DNA from: Atrichornis clamosus
Lineage: Eukaryota; Chordata; Aves; Passeriformes; Menuridae
Length of the DNA: 64,000 nt
NCBI GenBank assembly: GCA_013400975.1
Contig: WBMZ01003230.1
Coordinates: 283,660 to 347,659, forward strand
Direction of reading: 5' to 3'
A program made the translations under genes and the position numbers. How positions within the stretch are numbered: position 1 is the stretch's first letter; every line of letters starts with the position of its first letter. This document shows, piece after piece, positions 52,376 to 60,540 of the stretch. The notes under the pieces are model-generated. The model ran no database searches. It had not been told where the DNA came from and was given only the letters and a program-made list of their open reading frames with translations.

Positions 52376-55235
52376 GTAAATTAAAGATGATGATAGCCAC
52401 AGTGCAAAGGCAGAATGGCTGGTGGAAACAAGAGATGGAAATAATAACTTTGAAGAGAAACTAAGGTGCCGAGCTTAAGGCACTTAAAGAGAGAAGTGGT
52501 AAGCAGATATCTCCATCTTAGAAGACCAAAAGCTTTAGCACATGAAACCACAGATCAGGCTTTAAATAACTCTAGTCATTTATTTAAATTGATGCTAGAT
52601 GACTGAAGTGTAACAAATAGAGCATTTGTGCTAAAAGCAAGGTAAGGATGCCATCAAGGCACTACAGATCCATCAGTCTAAAATCGTAAATACAGGCTAC
52701 AATTTACATTAAAGAATCTTTAAGGATATGGATACAAATTAAACAAAATGGAGATAAAATACATTATGGATTTACCAGGTTAAGATGGTCTTTAGTAAAA
52801 ATGTTTTCTGCTTTACAGAAATCCTGATCTGAACCTAAGCCTGAACTTCATACAATAATAACAAAAAAAATATTAAGGACAGCACAGAAATACAAATTAG
52901 CTGACAAACAAGGAAAATTAATTGTGACACTGAAGAACAATTAGGCTCATGGAGTTCCCTGAAGTTAATTTTTGGTCCTGATTTGATGCAATATTTTCAA
53001 AAGTGAAGTAAGTACGAGAAGTGAGTTAATTAAACTTGTTGGTGTTCAGAAACACATGTAAGTTTCAGACTGGACTGGACTATTGATGATGGTAAGGACT
53101 GGAGAGATTAAGACCAGAATTGTGAATCAAAGTATAGGGAGAGCAGTTTGTGATGTTAACTGAGGGTTCCTGAGTCATACAAAATAGAGAAAAAGAACCT
53201 TCCTTTTTTAGTTGTTAAATGAATAGATGCAATTTTTTAATGTTCTATGGACACAAAACCAGATTTGATGCCATAAAACACATGTAGTATTCAGTGTATG
53301 AAGTCTTAGAAGTTGCATCTATAATACCATTTACTCTTTATAGACAGAGACATAGGTTCTAAACTGAAACAAATCCTGGGAACAATCACTAGAGAATTAA
53401 TCATTAGTTACTACCTAATCAGTTACTAACTACATTAATTAGCTATCTAAGTTAACTTCCTTAGTATAATATACCAAAAATTATAAAAATGTCCTTGATA
53501 ACCAGTTTAGGAGAAAAAAAACAAGAGAAGAGATTTTAAGAAAGAGGACATACTAGCACAAAACCTAACAGAATTTAATATACCATCACATGTTTATTAT
53601 AGACATTACAAAATGGTTTATAATTATCATTGCTTAGGAATTATTAAATGCCTTTTTAATAGATACTCTGGACAAAAATCCTGAATCACTTTAGGTTGTA
53701 CCTTTGAAGGTTTATAACAGATTATATTAAAATTACTGTTAACCATGATGGGCTGAATTTGATGACCCAGGAAACAACTTCTCCCTGTGTACACTGATAC
53801 GCTGACTAATCTATATGTGCTGCTTTCTCTACAGGTCCACTGAATTTAGTCATGCATGTTATGAGCCACCCATGAAAGTGAGGGTAACTCAGGTTCTTCT
53901 TAATCGATGCTTTGGGGTAGAGCACAGTGAAATGACACTGAACAACCTGTGTCTGTCTGTGTATATATATACATATATATATATATGCGCATATGTAGCG
54001 TTTATTTCATAAGAATTTGTTTGCAACAGAAAGGAGGTATGTAGTCGTTTTGGTTGCTGTCTACAGAAATGCAACAGTATAAAAGTGTCACTTAAGAAAA
54101 TATATAAGGAAAAGAAAGAAAGAGAAAGAAAGGATGAGATCTGCTCTTATAGTGGAACGATATCACTGCCTGTGGATCCAGTGACAAGACTTGATTGTGC
54201 AATTTCTGTGTCCGTTGATGAAAATGATGGTCAGAGGTGTGGGAAACCACTGAAACACAAAGTTCAATGGGTTAGTAAACGTTCAGGTTCAGGTGGGGAC
54301 GCCCAGGTACCTCCCCTAAGGGGGGAATTTTACACCCTCTGATGCAACAGTGTGGGTCTGTTGCAACACTGTGGATCACCAACAGTCCTCTGGAGGAAGG
54401 AGCACTTCAGTGGTCTTTGATGGCTTATGGCCTCTTCTAAGACATGACAGCTGCCTCTCACACCTGCAAAGTTGAGCCAGTTATGCCCCATCAGGAGGAA
54501 TGAATTAATCTGATTTTCCTGATACCTCCCCTGGAGTGTTACAACACCTGAGCCTGTTGTGTAAGGGAGGGCATTGGCATGATAAAAAGGCATGATCCCT
54601 CCTCTTCAGGATCAGTTTCTTTTTGGCCTTATCCCTTATGTGGCTCAAACCTCAGCTCGTTGCTAAACAAAGATTGTGTTTTTGTGATGGGATGGTGCTC
54701 ACCCCCTCTGCACCTGTGCTGTTCTAGGCAGATGAGAGTTGCCACAGCTGCTGTCTTTTCATCCCTTGCTCTTTCAAGTGTAAAGTTCTGGAATGAACTT
54801 GAACTAAGGAACCAAAAGCAAAAATCTGCTTTCCCTTTCTGCGCTCCACCCCCACACACAGTGGAAAGAACATTCAGGACTGTTTCTAGGCTTAGGTTTT
54901 TAACATCCTCATTATTTAACCCCTCCATAAATATTTGAGGTGCAATTAGTGATACTGAAAACTAAGCTGGGATGTTGATGTTCAGCTGGAAAATATTGAG
55001 TTACTATTTAATCCTTTCATTACCATCCAACTAATTTAGATTTAAAGCCTTGTATGTGTGAAGAGCAGTGTGGTGGGATGTGTTAGAAAGTTCCCTAATA
55101 CCTGAATAAATGACACATGTCCATGTTAGGATCTTCTGCAACCAGAAATCACTTCAAATACATGAACTATTAGTTTGAGAGCTAATGTTACAGGTCTTAT
55201 TAAACATGATATTAGTAAGGGCATATTCCCACCTC
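52376..55235. other. AT-rich DNA, nothing recognised apart from one simple repeat
   Basis: No supportable gene. The frames at 54085-54342 and 54330-54938 overlap one another on both strands and show no domain. No SRCR, CUB or ZP exon related to the downstream DMBT1-like locus was found in this stretch. Confidence 0.45.
53951..53995. repeat. (GTCT)n/(TA)n microsatellite
   Basis: A short GTCTGTCTGTG stretch runs into alternating TA/CA dinucleotides and ends GCGCATATG. The compound simple repeat is prone to length change. Confidence 0.85.
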
Positions 55236-55601
55236 TCAGATTGTCCACAGAACAGGACTTTTACCACCAACAGTAGCTGGAGCTAATCCACTCCCTTGTA
55301 AATCAGTTGACATCCCTTTGGCAGTGCCACCAGGGCATCCTGTGCATGCAAACTTCCCATCCTCATTACTTAATTCATGTAATGTTCCTTCAACTTTTTT
55401 TTTGTTGTTGTTTCTTGTGTTGACGCTGTCTGCAGCTTGGACAACAGCAAATTCTGCAACAAAAATGCCTCTACCAACAGATAGCTTCAAAGTCATATAA
55501 AAATGTACATTGTTTATAGAGTTTGCATTGCTAAATATTCTCTCCAGGCTGATGCTTGCATATGAAAACACATTTTTTCCAGTGGCAGCCGATGTAGACA
55601 A
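55236..55601 (-). pseudogene. Possible cystatin/fetuin-like fragment (weak)
   Basis: A 121-codon open frame on the minus strand. Its middle reads ISLERIFSNANSINNVHFYM and then GIFVAEFAVVQAADS, which resembles the cystatin fold of fetuin/histidine-rich-glycoprotein proteins. There a helix with a 'sLekfN..s' pattern is followed by a strand, a V-x-G loop and 'yFVEFavvet'. A later HELSNEDGKFACTG stretch may match the region before the last disulfide. Against it, the QxVxG loop is reduced to SVGRG, most expected cysteines are absent, a lysine-rich stretch comes from an A run, and an in-frame stop lies just upstream. The frame may be a decayed exon or chance. There is no match to the neighbouring DMBT1-like gene. 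Confidence 0.28.
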
Positions 55602-56480
55602 TCAACCAGTGCACTCAGGGCCTCTGTCCTTCAGACTGGACTCCCAGATGCAGAATGCACCCACACAGAATCTATGTGGCAGCATACACATGCACTTAAA
55701 ACACAGCATATATATGTCGCTCCTCTCACAGAAAGAATGAGAGTCATTACTGCAATGAAGAGATTAATTAAATCACTGCTTGGGTTAAAACCTTAGGATA
55801 ATAAAGCTATTTTAAAAGTGGAGGCTGTATAAATGCAGAGGTTTCTGAGTATCTCTGAAAGCCCAGAGCAAAGTTCTCCACAGTCTGAACATAAAAACTT
55901 TGAATACAGACTGAATAGATTGCTTTGCAGTGACCCACATAGAGACAGAGCAGGACTCACACAAAATGTCCTTATTGATTTTGATTATAGATTTAGTGCT
56001 CTCACCTGATCACAAAAACACTAGGAAAGAGATCACTTTTCTCCATGTGCCAGAGCTCTGTCCTGCAGGACTCCTTTGATCTCTTAGTGTCACCTGGAGG
56101 CTTTCCATCAGCCTTAGCAGGTAAAACCCTTCTTTGACCCAGTTATTGACACCAGCTGTGATCAGTGGTGTTGGAAGTGGAAAGGAATGAAGAGTATCTT
56201 AGATGTGGCAGGGATGTGAGCAGAACCTGGGCCAGGGAAATTCTGGACACCCACTTTCTGCCTGCAGCTATGCACAATGAAGATTATGAGATGTGCAGCC
56301 TCCCTTGTCACTGACCTTGCTCTGATCACCTCCCCAGATATTTAATGTCATCTTAATTTCTGTTAAGGTTTTTGTTGTTCTTGGTTTGGAGAAAGGGAAG
56401 AAGAGGCAGTTTCTCACAACCTATTCTCATGCCAGCAGCAGAGCCATCAACTCCTGATCAGATCAGGTGAAACAAGCAGG
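55602..56480. other. Unassigned DNA
   Basis: No recognisable gene or repeat. The stretch is moderately GC-rich near 56040-56320, without a domain-bearing open frame. A donor-like AGCAGGTAAAA occurs at about 56117-56127 but no acceptor or recognisable coding sequence precedes it. Confidence 0.45.
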
Positions 56481-56828
56481 TAGAATCAAAGAATTGTTCC
56501 AGTTGGAAAGGACCTTTGAGTCCAACCATGAGCCCACCACTGCCAAACCCACCACTAAACCACATCCCACACATTTACATTGCTACCTGTGTCACATTTA
56601 CATGTCCTTTAAATCCCTTCAGGGATGGTGGCTCCACCAGAGCCTTGGGCAGCTTGTTCTTTCCATGAAGAAATTTCCCCCTATCTCCAATCTAACTTGA
56701 GGCTATTTCCTCTAGTCCTCTTGTTACTTTGGAGAAGGGACTGACCCCCACCTCCTCTCAGTGCAGCTGTAGAGACCAATAATGTACCCCCTGAGCCTTT
56801 TCTCCAGGCTGAGCTCCCCCAGCTGTCT
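56481..56828 (-). mobile_element. CR1 LINE fragment, 3' end (minus strand)
   Basis: On the plus strand it begins TAGAATCAAAGAATTGTTCC and continues GTTGGAAAGGACCTTTGAGT, the complement of a CR1 tail. It proceeds through GGTGGCTCCACCAGAGCCTT and GAGCCTTTTCTCCAGGCTGA, which are CR1 landmarks at increasing distance from the 3' end. Similarity to the ordinary CR1 order stops at about 56828, where a different sequence is joined. Confidence 0.88.
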
Positions 56829-56983
56829 TGGGTGGATCCCATCCAGCCCTACAGACTTGTGAGTATCTAAGTGGTGTTGCAGGTACTTGACCATTTCCCC
56901 TTAGATTAAGGGGGCTTCATTCTGCTTCCTGTCCCTGTCTTCCAGCTCATGGGGCTGGGTAACCTGAGAAAACTGGTCTCACT
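56829..56983 (-). mobile_element. Second retroelement segment joined to CR1 end
   Basis: This block carries words I recall as high-copy in bird DNA (GGATCCCATCCAGCCCTACA, then GGGGGCTTCATTCTGCTTCC, then CTTCCAGCTCATGGGGCTGG). They do not normally follow directly on the CR1 3' region to its left. It may come from a more 5' part of CR1, giving an internal deletion or rearrangement, or from another element. The family is from memory and is not verified, and the strand is inferred from its neighbour. Confidence 0.5.
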
Positions 56984-57216
56984 TGAAGGGCACTTGGCAC
57001 TCTCTGAACCAGTTGCAGGTTTTGGTGGGTTCACAAAAAGTTATGATGATTAATGGAAGAAAAAACTGCTAAGATATACTGAAAAAGAAAGAAATATCCT
57101 GGATTTAAAGTTCATTGGCTACAAATTGCTAGAGATTGAAACAGGGTTTGAGGAAGTTTCATGTTAAATTTACCTTGTTGACCTTCACATATGCTACCAT
57201 ATTTTTTCTTCTCTAG
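56984..57216. other. Spacer or intron before the DMBT1-like exons
   Basis: No coding sequence recognised. The right end is a T/C-rich stretch leading into an acceptor-like site at 57215-57216. Confidence 0.4.
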
Positions 57217-57256
57217 AAGCAACAGATCCCCCCAAAACCAGTTTACTTCATGACTT
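57217..57256 (+). other. Candidate short linker exon (SID-type)
   Basis: A strong acceptor (TTTTTTCTTCTCTAG, AG at 57215-57216) and a consensus donor (GTAAGT from 57257) enclose only 40 bases. In phase 0 the exon ends with one base left over, which with the next short exon (57613-57630) keeps an open frame. In the other productive phase it would read ATDPPKTSLLHD, a Thr/Pro/Ser-type linker like those between DMBT1 SRCR domains, but that phase does not continue openly into 57613. Splice sites are seen; exon status is inferred. Confidence 0.35.
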
Positions 57257-57612
57257 GTAAGTAGAATTTATCAGATTATTACTTTATATTATAGTGATAG
57301 CTTTATGTTTTTATCATCGTATTTATTCTTGGGAACAAATTAGTATGATGAAAAAGCTCACATTTGCTTTAAGGTGGGGTCAGGGATGTACAGGAGAAGC
57401 AAATTATCTGTGAACCAGGAATCTGGGGATGGCTCTGCCCTCTAGCAACCAGCCTCTTGCTAGCAAGAGAAAGATTTTGTGTCACTTGTGCCCTTCACTC
57501 GGAGCTTGACTCTTTGGGGGAAGGCTAGACAGCACTGACAGCTCCCGAAAAATTTGTCCTAATTTGCTTTCTCTCTGTGTGGTTTTTTTTTCTTTCTTGT
57601 TCTCCTCCACAG

Positions 57613-57630
57613 TTTCAATCATAGCTGATG
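57613..57630 (+). other. Candidate 18-nt micro-exon
   Basis: A long pyrimidine tract (T run then CTTTCTTGTTCTCCTCCACAG) ends in AG at 57611-57612, and a consensus donor GTGAGT starts at 57631. The 18 bases between are a multiple of three and read SIIAD in phase 1-in, phase 1-out. That fits the short, phase-symmetrical linker exons of SRCR-repeat genes. The flanking signals are among the best in the window, but an exon this small needs transcript support. Confidence 0.4.
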
Positions 57631-57858
57631 GTGAGTGTGTCTGCTAGGGCTCTTGTTATGGTCCTGGGCATGAGGATGGGATGTGCCTGCCCCTGCTGCC
57701 CCAGCCTCTCTGTCCCATGCTGTGGGAGCCTGAGAAGGGGCTGCCAGCCTTGGACTGTGCTGCGGGTGGATGCAGCCCTGGCCAGAGAGGATGTGGGATG
57801 TCATTGCCTAGACCCAGAACACTGCTGGCCTGACCAGGGGTTTGTGTCTCTCAAAAAG

Positions 57859-58144
57859 CTGCTGCTGATGTCGAGTGGTGGACCCAACTGGTGTGCAGGC
57901 AATATGGAAATCTTCTACTTCAGAAGGTGTGTGGGTACCAGTGGGACATGGAGGACGTCGAGGTTGTGTGCAGGCAGCTGGGCTGTGGCTCAGCTTTCAC
58001 AGACATGCACTATTTCCCCTCAAGTGACTTGTACCCATACATGATGATGGAGGTGAACTGTGTAGGCTCTGAGGACTTGTGGCAGTGCCCCTACAACTAC
58101 CAGTACCATATCTGTCACCACGGAGATGCTTCTGACATACTCAG
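57859..58144 (+). pseudogene. SRCR domain exon with frameshift and lost last cysteine
   Basis: One scavenger-receptor cysteine-rich domain, about 95 residues, in two registers. Register 1 gives GGPNWCAGNMEIFYFRR and register 2 continues VCGYQWDMEDVEVVCRQLGC, then the central MMMEVNCVGSEDLWQC and HICHHGDASD. The VVCRQLGCG core, the NC.G.E..L..C stretch and the H.C.H..DA end are diagnostic. Seven of the eight group-B cysteines are present; the eighth, after DA, is leucine. The break at 57922-57930 looks like loss of ~10-13 bases encoding the usual G-W-G-x-V. The 3' donor is CAG|GTGGGT at 58145. The 5' acceptor is poor: AAAAAG ends at 57858, with an alternative AG at 57836-57837. Both would give phase 0, not the phase 1 typical of SRCR exons. 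Probably non-functional. Confidence 0.85.
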
Positions 58145-58512
58145 GTGGGTTTCTGTGTTTTGGTGGCATTTTTCTGAAGAAAACCCATCTGGAGTTTGTG
58201 TGAGGCAGGATGCAGACTGTCCAGCCCTTGCTCCATGCTCGGCAGGGCAGCAGCAGGTTGTGGGTCCATGTCGCTGACACAGGAGGTCATGTTTCTGAGA
58301 GAGCACTGAGCTCATGTTTGCAGCCTGTGCTTGGAAAATCTGGGATTTGGGTGACCGCTCCTGTGAAGAGCAGGGTGTAAGGAGAGGGATGGTTTTTAGT
58401 CAGGCCATCCTCCCTGTGGGTCCCTCCATAGCTTTCTATGAGATTACAGTATGTGCTCTGAGGGGAGCCAAGCAGTGCAAAGGCCTCACACCCTCTGATT
58501 TTGTCCTTCCAG

Positions 58513-58542
58513 ACTTGGGACTAAGAGTGGCTTCATCACCAG
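58513..58542 (+). other. Candidate 30-nt linker exon
   Basis: The acceptor TTTGTCCTTCCAG (AG at 58511-58512) and a donor-like GTAATC at 58543 enclose 30 bases, a multiple of three. They read LGLRVASSP with phase 1 at both ends. The size, phase and Ser/Pro content match the linker exons of DMBT1-type genes, and it follows the SRCR exon. The donor is not fully consensus and there is no transcript evidence. Confidence 0.35.
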
Positions 58543-58649
58543 GTAATCAGAGAATTCTCTTTACGTATGACTTTTCCATGGAGTGTTCTGCCTCTGTGTT
58601 GCTCTATGCAGGCTACACTTACAGACCCTGGGTATTGTCCCTGACATTC

Positions 58650-58650
58650 N
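58650..58650. other. Ambiguous base (N)
   Basis: The only N in the window. CCCTGACATT occurs just before it and again just after it, so an assembler could have joined two imperfect overlaps here. It lies between the SRCR and ZP exons, where missing CUB exons would be expected. Confidence 0.95.
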
Positions 58651-59023
58651 CCCTGACATTAGATGTGGAATTGCTTGGGATCCTTTGGAACTGAGCAGCC
58701 AATTCTCTGTGGGAGAGGTTTGACACTGGCCTTCACGGTGCTGCAGTGGGGATGCCCTTGAGCTAGGGCAGAGCAGTTGTCACTGCAGCCATCTCAGTCC
58801 TGCCACATCACAGGGCAAGCTGTGGGCTTTGGCTTCCATGGTCCCAGGGTTTCTGCTGGAGAGGGGGTACTCCCAGCAGCATGATCCTCAGGCAAAACAC
58901 TGCTCACTCACCGGCTGCTGTCTCCCAGCAGCACAGCTACCTCCAGCTTGATGCTCCCCTCTTCATGGACTGCAGGTATGTCCAGAGGGGCTATGGAGTC
59001 AGACTAGCTCCTGCCCTCAGTTA
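58651..59023. other. Intron-like DNA, no CUB exon recognised
   Basis: Moderately GC-rich sequence between the SRCR exon and the CR1 fragment. I searched by eye for a CUB domain (C-G-G, then S-P-N-Y-P) in all registers and did not find one. A 47-base segment between an AG at 58927-58928 and a donor-like GTATGT at 58976 has unsymmetrical length and no recognisable content. Confidence 0.4.
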
Positions 59024-59200
59024 TGGATCACAGTTTCACAGGACAGATTAAATTGGAAGGGATCTCTGGAGTCCATCTGGTCCTAGACCCTGGCTAAAGC
59101 AGGGTCACCTAGAGCTGGCTTTCCAAGACCATATCCAGAGGGCTCTTGGCTATCTCCCACCTCTGTGGTCAACCTGTGGCTCTGCTCAGTCACACTTTTC
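59024..59200 (-). mobile_element. CR1 LINE fragment, 3' end (minus strand)
   Basis: Plus-strand words ATTGGAAGGGATCTCTGGAG, GTCCATCTGGTCCTAGACCC and AAGCAGGGTCACCTAGAGC are complements of a CR1 tail. They are followed by diverged CCATATCCAGAGGGCTCTTG and AACCTGTGGCTCTGCTCAGT. The terminal ATTCTRTG units are degraded. It lies inside the interval between the DMBT1-like SRCR and ZP exons, so it is an intronic insertion of that locus. Confidence 0.85.
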
Positions 59201-60188
59201 AATTAGATCTGTAACATTTTCATGGAGATTCAAGAGTATGGTTTGGATTCTGAACTCCTTCTGCCATACCAGCTGTTTTTGCTAAAGATATTGTTTATTT
59301 AATAAACAATTTATAAACTTTCTCGGGCACTTCAATGAGCTTGCCAACCCCTAGCACTGCTGTGTTTGCCAGACTACGTGCATGTAGTTGTGAGAAGACA
59401 CTTCTCAGTCCCATGGCTGCTCTGCTTGGAATCTCACCCTGAAGGACCCCTTTTGCACACTCAACATTACATCAGTTTGTGGCGTTTGACATTCCACACA
59501 CTCGGGGTGGCACTGTCAGAGAGGCAGGACTGAAGGTTTCAACAAAAGGGGCAAATACTGGGAGGATTTAAAAATTCAAACAGAAGAATTTGCTTTGAAA
59601 ACCAGCACAAATTGAAACATATCTGGGATCTTCATTGACTGGAAGTGTCTTGGTGATTATGGGTTGTCTCTCTCTCTCCTGAAGGAAAAGGTTATTAGCA
59701 CTTGCATTTTTTGCCTCTGCTGACAGAGCATTCCCTTAGAGCCTGTTATTGATCTTCTAAGGAATAAGTTGTGGAAGGATACAAATACTTGGCATTTTCA
59801 AGGTCCCAGGCTGAGTGTGATGGTTAAAAGGGTCTCAAAGCTTTTACTAAATATGACCAATCATGTTTTACTCAGATTTCATCTTAAATACTATGCTGGA
59901 CCTAAATCTTCATGTATTTAATGTTGTACAGGTTGTATTTAATTCAGTTTTATCTGCATTTAATGTGAGTAGTTTTCTAGGTCAATATTGTGGGCACTGA
60001 ATATCACATGGAGAGTACAGATTTTTATCTTGAGAATAGAAAATATTAGATACTGACTTTTCCACATCAGACTTTCTGGGAAATAATGTTTTTACAGTGC
60101 ACATTGCTGTAAGGATACAGCAAAGTTTAGTATGTAAAATAGGATACCTGATTTTATGAATTAATTTTGCGTATTATGTGCCAAGCAG
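59201..60188. other. Intron-like DNA before the ZP exon
   Basis: About 1 kb without a recognisable exon or mobile element. It ends in CCAAGCAG directly before the ZP homology. That acceptor is weak, with little pyrimidine tract, which is consistent with decay. Confidence 0.45.
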
Positions 60189-60540
60189 GGAAGCAACAAC
60201 AAAGTCAGCTATTCCAATGTTTTTAGAGGGTCCTCTTCTGGTGCATTAATCACAAGAAATAGAAATCTTCTCTTGCATGTCAACTGCAAGATGCTCCAGA
60301 ACACATTGGCACAAATGATGTACGTTGCGGACAACAATTTTGAAGTCAATGAAACTCAGTACAGCAGGTATGATGTAAACCTTACATTTTATGACTCTTC
60401 ACACTTCTCACAGCCGGTGTATGTGAGAACCATACTATGCCAACATCAACCAGAATTTGTTTCTGGAAGCTTACCTGCACAGCTCTGATCCAAACCTGGC
60501 ATTTAGACAAATAGACCAATACAAAATTAATCTTCTATAA
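60189..60540 (+). pseudogene. Partial ZP domain exon (DMBT1-like), frameshifted
   Basis: The first ~105 residues of a zona pellucida domain. The register starting near 60189 reads KVSYSNVFRGSSSGALITR, then LLLHVNCKMLQNTLAQMMYV, then NETQYSRYDVNLTFYDSSHF and SQPVY. VxCKMLQNT and QYxRYDVNxxFYDSxxF are hallmarks of the DMBT1 ZP module. Between 60420 and 60432 the frame shifts by one, and the second register continues PYYANINQNLFLEAYLHSSD through PNLAF to a stop at 60538-60540. Two N-glycosylation sequons (NET, NLT) are kept. The rest of the ZP domain, with the LDTCVASP, YDLI and VYLQC regions, was not found downstream. A one-base insertion or two-base deletion plus 3' loss makes this a probable pseudogene. 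Confidence 0.87.

Larger units (their letters stand above)
57217..60540 (+). pseudogene. DMBT1-like gene remnant (SRCR and ZP exons, frameshifted)
   Basis: A plus-strand locus with an SRCR exon (57859-58144), candidate short linker exons (57217-57256, 57613-57630, 58513-58542) and a partial ZP exon (60189-60540). SRCR followed by ZP is the architecture of DMBT1 (hensin, gp340), a secreted glycoprotein family in which SRCR repeats are separated by short linker exons and followed by CUB domains and a C-terminal ZP polymerisation module. DMBT1 binds bacteria and mucosal ligands and acts in epithelial differentiation. Here each main exon has a frameshift, no CUB exon is visible between them, and the C-terminal ZP part and stop are missing. 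A CR1 fragment sits in the interval at 59024-59200. The upstream part of the gene is not seen. The most likely reading is a decayed or partial paralogue; assembly error is the main alternative. Confidence 0.75.

Noticed and set aside
51990..52379. 129-codon plus-strand frame
   Set aside because: It is antisense to a minus-strand CR1 element whose ORF2 words are readable on the other strand.
57628..58044. 138-codon continuous frame as one coding exon
   Set aside because: Only its last part is SRCR sequence. The rest is intron-like, after a consensus donor at 57631, and the SRCR homology moves to another register at 57922-57930.
58324..58350. Possible 27-nt exon after CATGTTTGCAG
   Set aside because: The donor (GTGACC) is weak and no recognisable coding content supports it.
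58929..58975. Possible 47-nt exon between CAG and GTATGT
   Set aside because: Length is not a multiple of three, and the content matches no SRCR, CUB or ZP part.
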